Source of the DNA: Haberlea rhodopensis
Lineage: Eukaryota; Streptophyta; Magnoliopsida; Lamiales; Gesneriaceae
Length of the DNA stretch: 64,000 nt
Assembly: GCA_907163345.1 (NCBI GenBank)
Contig: CAJQUN010000024.1
Span: 5,642,001-5,706,000, forward strand
Reading direction: 5' to 3'
The notes beneath the pieces are model-generated. The model saw nothing but the letters and a program-made list of their open reading frames with translations, did no database searches and had not been told where the DNA came from. The stretch's first letter is position 1. The number at the start of each line of letters is the position of its first letter. This document shows, piece after piece, positions 22,499 to 32,050 of this stretch. The translations under genes were made by a program, and so were the position numbers.

Positions 22499-23347
22499 GT
22501 CCCAAGGCTCGTGAAGTATCTATATTAATTTAACAACTCAAGATTAGCTCATTACAAAAATATCAACATATAGATACAGTTTCTAATCACAATTTACATA
22601 ATCCTGATCATAATAAATTCATCTACATTATGAAATTCCATCAGTTACATTCACCTAGAATTATACATGCCTGTATATTTACTACACAACTATACATCAT
22701 TGAGAATTACTTTCCCCAAATATCAAAATCTGATAATTATTCAAACAAATGAAAACTCGATCATTTAACAGTTTTGATTAAAACTAAACATACCAGTGTA
22801 TTTAGAATTCAATAACAGACAATAATACATCATTTTGAACTATCACTATATTCACTGGCTAAATAAAAACTAACACCAAAATATGAAATATTAGTGTCAT
22901 ATAGTAGCCCTTACCTCGCTGATTCCTCATATATAATTTATTTCACCAAAACCCGACCGGATCGACTGTAATAATTTTTTTTCTTCTCAATTCCTGAAAC
23001 CCTTGTGCGTTTTACGTAGGAAATTCTGAATCTTCAAATGCAATTCAAGTAGCTTTCTTACTATATATCTAATATAATATTAATTTAAGGGGTGACATGT
23101 GTCACATTCAGAATGTGACACGTGTCACTTCTTTGACCTTGATTTTCTCTGTTTTCGAGCCATCTTTTGGAAATGTGTTCAACAGAAAAGTTGTAGAACT
23201 TTCTGTTATCTTTGCGTGGACAGCTAATTCACTAAATTCTGTCATCGTATGCAAAAGTTATGACCAAATATTAACATGTGTTACAATAAACAATTTATTC
23301 TGGACACATGATTTATTTTAATTACACTGACCACATGCTTACGTCAT

Positions 23348-23427
23348 AATTCTCAATTATAAGTTTATATGATTTCCAGGCATCACAAATTCTCAATTAT
23401 AAGTTTATATGATTTCCAGGCATCACA
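23348..23427. repeat. Perfect 40-bp duplication at the solo LTR end
   Basis: 23348-23387 and 23388-23427 are identical 40-mers, each ending CATCACA. The second copy ends exactly at the target duplication. Confidence 0.93.
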
Positions 23428-24148
23428 CCTTTCTGTTTCCCTATTGGTTTATTTATATACTTCTATACGCCATGTACTAACTGTTGGGATATGCCCTAAG
23501 ATGATTGATTTTGGCATATATTGTAATATGATTTTCGTTAATGGCAATTCATTATTATATATTATTCCAATATTTGTGTAATATGAATTAATATATATTA
23601 ATGTCCTTAGAATAATATTGTATTATACTAAAAGATTGTTCCTAGTCAAGATTATCATGAATTAGGATAATGTGCATCGAGACTATTATGTATTGATTGA
23701 TGAATTTGTTCATGGATATAAGATATCGAATCAACACATGGGTACATGTTAGATAACTATGCACTGAACAGACCCACTATAAGAATGCTACATTGATTGT
23801 TATATGAATGTCATACTCAATTCTCATAGTGATAATAGTGTATGTAATCTTTACGACTTGAGATCACCACAGATCTCAATATAAGGAGTTGTGTATCTTG
23901 ATATTGTCAAATGTTACATGTAACAGGGTAAACTATAAACACAATCATTGGATATACTACGAATTATGTAGAGGGATGTTGAATGATCAAGATAGGATTT
24001 GTCCCTCCTATATAACAGGAGAAGTGTTTGGGCCTTTGATCAAGTAAGACTAAAATGCATGGTCATGCTCGAATGAGTCGATATGTGATATCAAGCTTAT
24101 TCGTTTATTCTAGTCTATTCGGGATCAAGAAATAAAAAATTGAAATGT

Positions 24149-24246
24149 AGCTGGTCGTGACCAAGAAACCATCGGTTTTGCTTGGTGGGCCGAAAATGCC
24201 CGACTTATTAATTTATCCGGTAAACTACTAGGAGCTCATGTAGCCC
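24149..24246 (+). pseudogene. psbC: Plastid psbC fragment (NUPT)
   Basis: About 98 bp encode, in one plus frame, AGRDQETIGFAWWAENARLI followed by NLSGKLLGAHVA, matching the N-terminal part of the photosystem II CP43 protein with two visible substitutions (T to I, G to E). CP43 is a plastid-encoded, membrane-integral antenna protein, so a copy inside a nuclear retrotransposon LTR must be transferred plastid DNA, either directly or via mitochondrial DNA. It is far too short to function. The match is from memory of CP43, not from a database search. Confidence 0.88.
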
Positions 24247-24330
24247 TCATCTACAACATCTGGTGGTGCCCTCGTGGGCGCCTTCCTTTCTGGGTCGGTC
24301 TGGTCTAATCGAAGGAGACAAGGAGTTTAG

Positions 24331-24621
24331 GCCAAAATATCAGCTTCTGGTTCCCACGAAACAGGTCCATCTGATCCAAACGCTCATGTCTTGACGGAGG
24401 CACGGGAACGCTTAGACCACCTACGCCAAGAGAACCTCCGCCGCCTTCGTGAGAACGAAGATCTCATAAAAAGGGCTAAGGAGGAACTGCAGCGCCTAGA
24501 AGATAGTTTCGAAGTTATGAAGGCTAGAGACGCCGCCAAGGATGAACAGGAGCGGATCAGGCGTCAGGCACTCTTGGAATTCGCTAGGACAGTGGAAAGA
24601 GATTTGCGATTCCGTAAGTAA
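24331..24621 (+). other. Unidentified coiled-coil open frame in the LTR insert
   Basis: A plus frame of 96 codons between stops, lacking an ATG, reads ARERLDHLRQENLRRLRENE and continues with KRAKEELQRLEDSFEVMKAR. It is strongly charged, with heptad-like leucines, and predicts one long coiled coil. Base composition is much richer in GC than the surrounding LTR. It follows the psbC fragment by about 85 bp and may have arrived with it (organellar or mobile-element origin). I do not recognise the protein. Confidence 0.45.
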
Positions 24622-25207
24622 CTCAGTGAGTGCTTTCTAAGGCTTGGAAGAAGGAAATGAAATACGAAGGACCCCTGGCGCAGAAGGGTTCTCAACGAGA
24701 GAAGGGTACAGTAGCTCGTATCGAATAATATTCACGAGATGTGAATCTCACTAAAGCACTTCGAATCAAGATCTTCATCAACATTCCTCGTGATCTTGCT
24801 AATTTTCGTAGACAACCCTGGAACTAGAACTGATTCCGTCTCGTTCCGCCTACCCATCCGCGTAACATCTTCCTTCAGCTAGCCCTCCTGATCTAATAAG
24901 ACTATACGAGTATGGCTTATTCCATGACTCGTGTTTAATCTAAACACATAGAACATATGGATTAAGTTACATGGTGAATATCATTGCATGCCATAGGTTA
25001 TGTCGAGTCAATGACATTCTTGTAACTTGGGTAAGCTTGATGTGTTGCTAGATACCACTCATTGCTTGTGACATAAGATTTTATGTCACTGTCAACGTTG
25101 CAAGATCATAACAGATCGCACAAAAGATTAAATCGATAAAGGGAGTTAAATTCATTGGATGCATTAAGTTGTTTATGAAGAGTCCTAAGCTTAAATTACT
25201 GGGCCGA

Positions 25208-25242
25208 TTATATATATAGATATATATATATATATATATATT
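25208..25242. repeat. (TA)n microsatellite
   Basis: A short TA run with one GA interruption, inside the copia LTR of element E. Confidence 0.9.
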
Positions 25243-25692
25243 AATAGGCAATATATACATAGACGGGTAAAGATTGATACAGCAATCTATTAGCTTCCTC
25301 ATTTTATGTCTATATATATACATATGCATATTAGGGTTGGAGATCAGACGTTAATAGAGATTAACAAAACCTAAAACCCTCAACAGACCATTAGCAAGAT
25401 GGTGCAGCCGTCAATTTTGTTCTTGACGGCTTGTCCCTTTCCCTAGTTGAATTATCAAGTCTAGCAACTTGATAACTTCAACATCCTTTGTCGACTCAAT
25501 CGTGTGGATACCGAAGAGGCAAAGCTTTGAAGTATTGTTATGCGACTGGTGGAACTCGTGGACGTTCTTCTGCATCAAACACGCTACAAAGGTATAACTG
25601 TAATCACCCGATATGATTACTTTGTATAGGTTCATGGCTGGAATCCGAAATTTTATTTTATTCCGCTACGTTCGCTCGTCGGATTCCTAACA

Positions 25693-26820
25693 GTTGTATA
25701 AGAGCCATGTACGAAGCCCCATATCGGATTATATGATAATATGTGTTATCTGTTTTGAGTTTAATATACATGATGTATGTGATATACATATTCTATTGAT
25801 GCAAACAAATCTAAACATATGAGATATGATTTAGATGATTAATTAACGACATATTAGATATGCTTGTGGGATACGATTTTTATAAATATATATGATATGT
25901 GCGGTTGTTTCAAAATACGTATGAGATACATATTTTATTTGTAGCGAGTGGCAAATATATATATATGTTATTGCAAGTAAGGCTGAGCATTCGGTCGGTT
26001 CGATTACCGACCGAACCGAATTTCTGAAAACCGAACCGAACCGAACCGAACCGATTTTTAAAACTGTAACCAAACCGACCGATTTATTTTTCGAAACCGA
26101 ACCGACCGAACCGATAAAAAATCGGTTATTTCGGTCGGTAACCGAATTAACCGATATTTTTTTAAAAAAAATAAAATAAATTTTAAAAATTAGATAATGT
26201 GATTTTAAAAATTAAAAGAATTAGATTATTTGATTTTAAAAATTTAAAAAGTAAAATTTAAATAAGAATGATATTAATTGATTTTTAAAAAAATAAAAAA
26301 CAATTTATTTTTTAAAAAAATATTAAAAAATAAAAAAATTCGGTTTATTCGGTTAACCAATATTTTTAAAATGAAAACCGAAACCGAACCGAATTAACCG
26401 ATTTTTAAAAAAATCAAAACCGAATTTCCGAAATAACCGAACCGATTTTCCAAAATATTTCGGTTTTTTCGGTTTGTTCGGTTTAACCGAACTTTTGCTC
26501 ACCCCTAATTGCAAGGCCAGAAGCAATCACGTTTGTGTTACAGTTCTTGAATTTCGTGATTATGGCATTACACAATCCATCAAGCGTTGATGTTATTGCT
26601 TGTAATCTTGCAATACTGATTTCACAGAGTACGAAGGTAAACATCGTTTACCTTTTGGGGGCTCCACCCTTGACACCCCCCTCCCCCCACCCCGCGCAAC
26701 GGGCGCTGCCCCCTTGACCTCCGCTGCCGCCCCCTTGACCCCCGCTATCGTAGCGCACATAAATCGTTTCCCCGATTTAAGCCTATTGGTTTTAATCGTT
26801 ATTAATTAACCAACAACAAT
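25693..26820 (+). mobile_element. Element E internal 5' region, truncated
   Basis: Starts with the degenerate primer site. It includes untranslated sequence with a C-rich patch (26655-26755) in which CCCCCTTGACC-type words repeat, and is interrupted by a hAT MITE (25978-26507). No gag frame is recognised. The right boundary (about 26820) is uncertain because the sequence fades into non-repeat DNA. Confidence 0.5.
25978..26507. mobile_element. hAT MITE, 530 bp, perfect 8-bp duplication
   Basis: Terminal repeats TAAGGCTGAGCA / TGCTCACCCCTA are flanked by identical ATTGCAAG copies (25970-25977 and 26508-26515). Subterminal regions are packed with CCGAACCGA and TCGGTT words, and the middle is AT-rich and non-coding. 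The exact duplication suggests a younger insertion than the other hAT copies in the window. Confidence 0.93.
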
Positions 26821-27226
26821 CGCTATAACACCCAAGCCTAACACACAACTTGCAAACGCAACTGAAGTTGGAGGGAGCAATTTTGGGTTTCTTGTTTTTT
26901 TTCCACATTGGGCACTTCCTCTCATCTGGTATCTATATCTTCTATCCAAAAAGTGGGAAACTTGTTACTAGTAAACGGAAACAAGCTCAGTCCGGACAAG
27001 AACAAAAAAACCTGTTTGATTAACCAACCTTTGAGATGGTATGCCCCTTCTATTAATCAACGGAAAAGAAATCAAGACTTCCGTGATGTTTAACAGAAGC
27101 GTTATACACATTAACCAAATTCAGTGACTTTTGGGATTCTCTGCCACTTTCATTTCAACCATTCTTATATTATTACAAATCTACACAAATAGAAAACAAG
27201 ATGCAACATATACGTAAATAATTTAT
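26821..27226. other. Intergenic, 3' flank of the F-box gene
   Basis: No gene or repeat terminus recognised. The last 100 bases probably include the 3' untranslated region of the minus-strand F-box gene. Confidence 0.4.
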
Positions 27227-28399
27227 CTAACTGTTACTGGCTTTTTTAAGGAAATCCTTGACAGAATCAGTAGAAGTATCCCACTGCATGCACTTATTCC
27301 CCTCTCCATTTATCGAGACAAGGCTCTCCTTGTAAAAAAATACCCAATAAATGAAAAAACCATTCTCCCTTCTTCGCGTTTCAAGAGTCCTTAATTTCTT
27401 GGTATTCATAGTATACACGGTCAATTGTGAACTTCCAGTTTCCAGTAAAAGTTCAGTGTCCCTCCAGAAACCAAGTGGCCATTTAAGATCTTCAAAAGGG
27501 CCAATTTTCAAACTTTTAATCCAGTGCCCTTCCTCCTTCAACACCCATATGTAAACACATTTATCATTCCTATCTAAATCACATGATATTAGGGCCACTG
27601 AATCACCATACAAAGCAAGGTCCCCTCCACTAGCTTTGATACAATCTGGCACTTTTATTTCCCGAAACGTCTCAAGGCTCATGTCGAAAGCAAGTATGGA
27701 AACATCATGGTCGTTAAGCTCTGTGAACCAGTAATAAACTCCATTCAAGTATGTGTTGCATAGGGACTTGTAAGAACAATGACCCAAGTTTGCCAAATCC
27801 ACGTCCTCAAAATGTCTCCAACAATCACTCCTCAAGTTGTAAATAGAAACAATGGAAGGATCATGAGGAACATCCAGTTCATCATTCCAGAAATACTGGA
27901 TCGAGATGACCTTATAATCTCCACTAGACTCATCCCATCCAAACCCGAGCAGATCATCATAGGAAGATAAATGGGGTTTAACAGCCGGATGAAGTAAAGG
28001 GATAGGCCTAAGCTGTCTCATGGATGGATTCAATAAAGCCATGTTTCCTGACCTACCAACCACAAAGAATATGCCATCCACGGGTCCTAGAAGAGATCCA
28101 ACTGTAATGGGCATTTGAAGATGGTCAGGTTCTTCGAATCCACAAAATGTTTCATCAAGAAACAAGGCATAGGAATATTCGTTGGTGTCAGGTCTATAAT
28201 TGCGAACAAGTAGGCGCTCTGGATTGTTCTCGTGATTGAAATGGCGTTTAACAAAACCTGGGCTTTCGATGAGAGTATACCAATGTTTGCAAACACTCTT
28301 GAATTGCAACAGTGTCTTCACAGGCAACCTCAATAGAATCTCGAGCATCACGTCTTCTGGTAAGTAACCATGATTTCTGGTGCTTGCCATATAAGCCAC
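27227..28399 (-). CDS. F-box protein with F-box-associated (FBA) domain, 390 aa
   Basis: Single-exon minus-strand frame with start at 28399. Residues about 10-55 are an F-box (LPEDVMLEILLRLPVKTLLQ, then FKSVCKHWYTLIESPGFVKR), which in this family binds SKP1 in an SCF ubiquitin ligase. Residues about 95-320 fit the FBA interaction domain (GFGWDESSGDYKVISI; SIYNLRSDCWRHF), the part that selects targets. Length is normal for plant F-box/FBA proteins, which often lack coding introns. An alternative start at Met4 is possible. A TATATAAG box lies only about 12 bp upstream of the ATG, so the true transcription start may be further out, with a leader intron. No disabling change is seen. The target is unknown; this family expands rapidly and many members have no assigned role. 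Confidence 0.9.
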   Translation of the reverse strand: MAYMASTRNHGYLPEDVMLEILLRLPVKTLLQFKSVCKHWYTLIESPGFVKRHFNHENNPERLLVRNYRPDTNEYSYALFLDETFCGFEEPDHLQMPITVGSLLGPVDGIFFVVGRSGNMALLNPSMRQLRPIPLLHPAVKPHLSSYDDLLGFGWDESSGDYKVISIQYFWNDELDVPHDPSIVSIYNLRSDCWRHFEDVDLANLGHCSYKSLCNTYLNGVYYWFTELNDHDVSILAFDMSLETFREIKVPDCIKASGGDLALYGDSVALISCDLDRNDKCVYIWVLKEEGHWIKSLKIGPFEDLKWPLGFWRDTELLLETGSSQLTVYTMNTKKLRTLETRRRENGFFIYWVFFYKESLVSINGEGNKCMQWDTSTDSVKDFLKKASNS

Positions 28400-29690
28400 T
28401 TATATAAGTTTGGTTCAGTCTAGAAGGCCAATCAAAGCTCTAATTGGGATAGTACAAGAAATGGGAACAAACATACAACCACATGAAAACAATCTTTGTC
28501 ATATATACATAGGAAAGCAAATCAAGAAATGCAAGGGCAAAAAATCGACACTTGATTACTCAAAATTACCAGCAATAATTAATAAAAAAACCGAAATATA
28601 TTTACTTGAAGAAACTCGTGCATACAGATATGGGTCTATGAATACAGAATGTTACCAGTAATTATTGATATGATTGAACAAAATATTTCTACATCAAGCC
28701 AATTCTTTTCCATGTACATAATGCATTAAACATACACGCCCAGTAGAAGATAATTCTCACGCAACACATCAAAACGGCGTGCTAAAATTCACCGCGTTTC
28801 CTCCAATCCATTTCACGCCGACTGAATCTTAATTAATTAAATTAACATCATATTGATAATTCCTTTTCTCCAAAAGATGTAAAATATAAAAAAATTAAAA
28901 ACAATATCTAAGGCCAAAAATCAAGTAAATTTTTGAATTAAAATATAAATAAGGGTAAAGGAGATTACGATTTGCTGTGTTGAGTCACCATAAGCATGAG
29001 GAGCGAGTCGATCGGGAATGCTACAGCCAACAGGTGAGATAAGTACCTCATTCAGCATAAACGGCGTCGCATTTGAAGGAAATAACCGGGAACAAGAGTA
29101 TTAAAAGATGATGTATTCTTTTTAATGTGGGTCAAAAAATTCATAAATTAACAAAAAAAAAAATTCAAATCTAATTATTTCGGAACTAAAATAATAAAGA
29201 ACATCATCATAAAAGTTATATATTGTCTGTCCGAACAAGAAATAGAGCATCATATATATTTTTATTAGATATATACACAAAACCCAAAACCTTTAACATC
29301 AAAATATTAATCTACAAGTTTAGCTATGTCGGTTCTTGATCTCTATTGGTCATCTATTTGTACTTATGTTGTGCCGTTATTTTCCATTTAGACCTCCTTG
29401 TTCGCATACCGCTAAGTATGTTCTGTTTTGTGGTTATGAGTGGTAGTTGTGTCTATTGTACTCATACTTTCATTAATATAATCTTATCTTTTATGCTAAA
29501 AAATATATATATTAATCTACAAGAAACTTCGCTCACATGAGTTTTAAACCAATGGACAACTTTATTTAAAGTTTGCCAAAAATTTTATATTAAATTATAT
29601 TTGAATTGATATTAATATGTATGGGTTTTAGGATTGAAAATCTTTGAAGTTTTAAAGTTTATTTTTTAAATTAATTCAAATTTTTTTTTC
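28400..29690. other. Upstream region of the F-box gene, no other gene
   Basis: AT-rich. A GC-richer island at about 28960-29110 could be a promoter or leader exon of the F-box gene but has no coding signature. A hydrophobic plus frame at 29346-29540 is unrecognised. Confidence 0.4.
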
Positions 29691-29719
29691 AAAAATACCA
29701 CACTTAAAATCCTTTCAAA

Positions 29720-29800
29720 AATACCCTAAAACGTTACCAACTACAACGGACACTTGCAAGGCGCCCGTTGCAGTTGGCAGCTGGAGCTGTTTTTTTTAAT
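29720..29800. repeat. Short inverted repeat
   Basis: CCAACTACAACGG and CCGTTGCAGTTGG face each other about 17 bases apart (29737-29779), next to the start of a copia tail. It may be the edge of an inserted element. Confidence 0.5.
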
Positions 29801-29867
29801 TTGTTTTTGTGAAATTCATTTTCATTTTAAACAATGTAATATGTTTTAGGTAATATGTTATTGGGCC

Positions 29868-30295
29868 ATACAATCTTGTCATATATGTTATTGGGCTGTA
29901 CAAGGGTAGACAAAAGACATTTAGTGATTCCTAAGATATATAAGAATATGTTAGAGTATAGCATGATACTTTTATAGGATATCACATACGTGAGTTCGAA
30001 ATGTGGCCGCTTCAAATATGAAAAATACTTATGAAACCAAGTGTGGTCCATGGCCGAAACGGACACAACCGTTAAAACCAAAACGAAGGTTAGAGTTGTT
30101 ATAGTGTGGGTTCAATTGTCTAGGTTTACACCAACGACTAAATAGTTCAAGACTATAAGTTTACTATTAAGTCAAGTAAATCCGAATGAATACTACAACG
30201 AAAGATTCAAAGTCGTAAGCTATCTCTCTAGGTGCTATAATAATTCATTGAATGCACTCAACTGCATCATGCATTAATTTAATTCATGCGGGGGA
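29868..30295 (+). mobile_element. Copia 3' tail fragment (copy 1)
   Basis: Plus-strand relative of the untranslated tail of element C. It ends in CATGCGGGGGATTG, the likely polypurine tract, followed at 30296 by TGTTGAAAAAATGG, which looks like a 3' LTR start. Confidence 0.75.
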
Positions 30296-30569
30296 TTGTT
30301 GAAAAAATGGTTAATGAATTATAAATTAAGCATCGAGGACCAAACGAAGTGTACTGGAGGCCGCGATCGATCGTCATATTTTGGTCCGATCGATCGCGCG
30401 TGTGGAAAAAAGATTTGCCAAAAACCTGCCAGGTGCGATCGATCGCCATCCAGGGCGATCGATTATGCCCTGTGCAGTTTTGCGGGTTGGGTGTGTCCCT
30501 TCACACATCATTGGAGGGGCTGTTCTGTCATGAAAATCTTCCAAACAAACTTGTATTGCTAGATCCACT
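30296..30569 (+). repeat. Probable copia LTR fragment with GATCGATC cluster
   Basis: Begins TGTTGAAA after a polypurine tract. Between 30361 and 30470 it carries four copies of a GATCGATC-centred palindrome: CGCGATCGATCG, CCGATCGATCGCGCG, GCGATCGATCGCC and GCGATCGATTATG. The right edge is uncertain; GTGTGTCCCTTCACA recurs as GTGTGCCCCTTCACA at about 31350. Confidence 0.6.
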
Positions 30570-30896
30570 ATGGAATCAGAATTAATAGCCTTGGATAAAG
30601 CGGGTGAAGAAGCTGAATGTCTTAGAAGTGTTTTGGAAGAAATTTCTTCTTGGGAAAAACATATGCCTGCAATTAAAATACATTGTGATAGCCAGTCTGC
30701 TATAGGAATTGCACATAATAGCATGTATAATGGTAAGTCTAGACATATACATCGTAGACACAATACCATTAAACAGTTGATCCTAAATGACATTATGTCC
30801 ATTGACTACATGAAGTCAAAGGAAAATATTATGGTCCGCTCACGAAAGGTTTGCCTAGAGATCAAGTATATCGTTTATCGAGGGGAATTGAGTTAA
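30570..30896 (+). pseudogene. Ty1/copia RNase H fragment
   Basis: The plus frame starts MESELIALDKAGEEAECLRS, then has HCDSQSAIGIAHNSMYNGKS and RHIHRRHN, the C-terminal RNase H signature of plant copia polyproteins. Everything upstream is missing. The final residues after SKENIM diverge from the usual ADPLTKGL ending. Directly downstream is a copy of the copia tail. Confidence 0.9.
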
Positions 30897-30949
30897 AACC
30901 TTATAATCAAAATCTCATAGTGGATACCCAACCTTGTTGACTGGAGATC

Positions 30950-31345
30950 CCAAGATCTAGATTCAAAAGGGGCAACTAAACTATGAGATTATATAAACAC
31001 CTGGAGATCAATCTCCAACTCATTCCTAGGATAAGTGGTGTAGCCTGTAAAAGGGGTACAAAGATAGACAAAAATGTCTTTAATGATTCCGAAGACATAT
31101 GAGAATAAGTTAGAGTATAGCGAGATACTCTTATAGTTGATCACCTACGTGAGTACGAAGTGTGGCCGCTTCAAAGATGAAAAGCACTTATGAAACCAAG
31201 TGTGGTCCATGGCCGACACGGACACAACCATTAAAACCAAAACGAAGGTTATAGTTGTTATTGTGTGGGTTCAATTGTCTAGGTTTACACCAACGACTAA
31301 ATAGTTCAAGACTATAAGATCACTATTAAGTCAAACAAATTCGAT
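30950..31345 (+). mobile_element. Copia 3' tail fragment (copy 2)
   Basis: Closely related to 29868-30295 and to the minus strand of 16842-17330. It follows the RNase H frame in natural order, then breaks off at about 31345 into LTR-like sequence. Confidence 0.75.
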
Positions 31346-32050
31346 TGGGTGTGCCCCTTCACATATTGATGCATTTTTTTCCTGAATTTGTTAGGGAACA
31401 ATGACTATTGCCATGTTCTTGCGGAAGTTGCGGCAACTATAAGGGACAGAAAAACAACGCACACACAAAAATAGAGACACAAAGATTTACGTGGTTCAGC
31501 AAAACTCGCATACGTCCATGGAGCACACACACTTCACTATATCAAATATGCAGGATTACAAGAGGGGTACAAACTCTCAACTCTCGGAAAATGAGCAAAC
31601 TTGCTCAACTCAACTCAAAATCTCTCAACCACACTTTACTCTCTCTCAAAGCTTACTAAACTTTTGATTTGTGTTGTGATTACAAATGAGCAAATCTTGC
31701 CATTTTTATAGCCAAAACATTTGGTGTGAAACCATAACCAAACCTTGTGTGAAACCAAGAATAAATCCAATGTGAAATGAGAAATGTAGGCGTGGTTGTT
31801 GGCCAAACTTTGTGGGCTTCAACCTTGTACATTGTTAAATTCTTTGGCGCACATTATTTGAATACTAACAGAATTGTTGACTCCAATTGGTGTCCCTAGG
31901 TGGCATTACTTGGTCTAATATACTTCAAACCAAAAATCCTCAAACCACAAAGGTTTAAAGACAATTCAACAAGAACAAGTGAATTAAAAACACTTTTTTA
32001 TGCAAGATCAAATTCAAATTTCGAGAGAAAATAGGGATGTATTTTGATTT
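31346..32050. repeat. LTR-like remnants
   Basis: 31395-31700 contains ACAAAGATTTACGTGGTTC and TACGTCCATGGAG, words commonly seen in plant LTRs. 31920-32050 resembles the element C LTR (CAAAAATCCT, CACAAAGGTTTAAAGAC). A plus-strand frame at 31408-31659 is a product of this repeat and not a gene. Confidence 0.55.

Larger units (their letters stand above)
20951..23427. mobile_element. Solo LTR, 2477 bp, inside element A's 5' LTR
   Basis: Begins TGTGGCGCCCC, ends CATCACA, and is flanked by a perfect 5-bp duplication CCTTT (20946-20950 and 23428-23432). No second LTR or internal region is present, so it is a solo LTR left by recombination. It contains a 70-bp tandem repeat (21546-21728), a hAT MITE (21921-22498) and an exact duplication of its last 40 bp. 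Internal words around 21320-21350 resemble element D, suggesting related LTR families. Confidence 0.85.
4945..23481 (-). mobile_element. Element A: old Ty3/gypsy retrotransposon, interrupted five times
   Basis: Minus-strand order is partial 5' LTR (23481-23433 and 20950 to about 20830), primer-binding region (about 20815-20800), gag (20830-20185), protease (19830-19503 and 16329-16176), RT/RNase H (14329-12880), integrase (12870-12088, 6863-6800, 5592-5280) and a C-terminal tail to about 4945. The gaps are later insertions, each flanked by a target duplication. Frameshifts and stops are frequent, so it is dead. No 3' LTR follows the tail: the left end is truncated into unrelated sequence at about 4945. 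The right LTR is cut by the copia LTR starting at 23482. Confidence 0.85.
23482..25692 (+). repeat. Element E: Ty1/copia 5' LTR with foreign insert
   Basis: Begins TGTTGGGATATG and ends GGATTCCTAACA. It is directly followed by GTTGTATAAGAGCCATG, a two-base-changed version of the TTGGTATCAGAGC tRNA primer site, so it is a 5' LTR in plus orientation. At 2211 bp it is long, because about 24149-24890 is foreign GC-richer sequence. The element lost its 3' half: no RT or second LTR is found before the F-box gene. Confidence 0.78.

Noticed and set aside
26655..26755. C-rich patch as a promoter island or G-quadruplex control site
   Set aside because: It lies in the untranslated leader of a truncated copia element, where such C-rich repeats are best explained as element sequence.
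31408..31659. Small plus-strand open frame beginning MPCSCGSCGNYK
   Set aside because: The sequence is an LTR-type repeat (ACGTGGTTC and TACGTCCATGGAG words) and not a gene.
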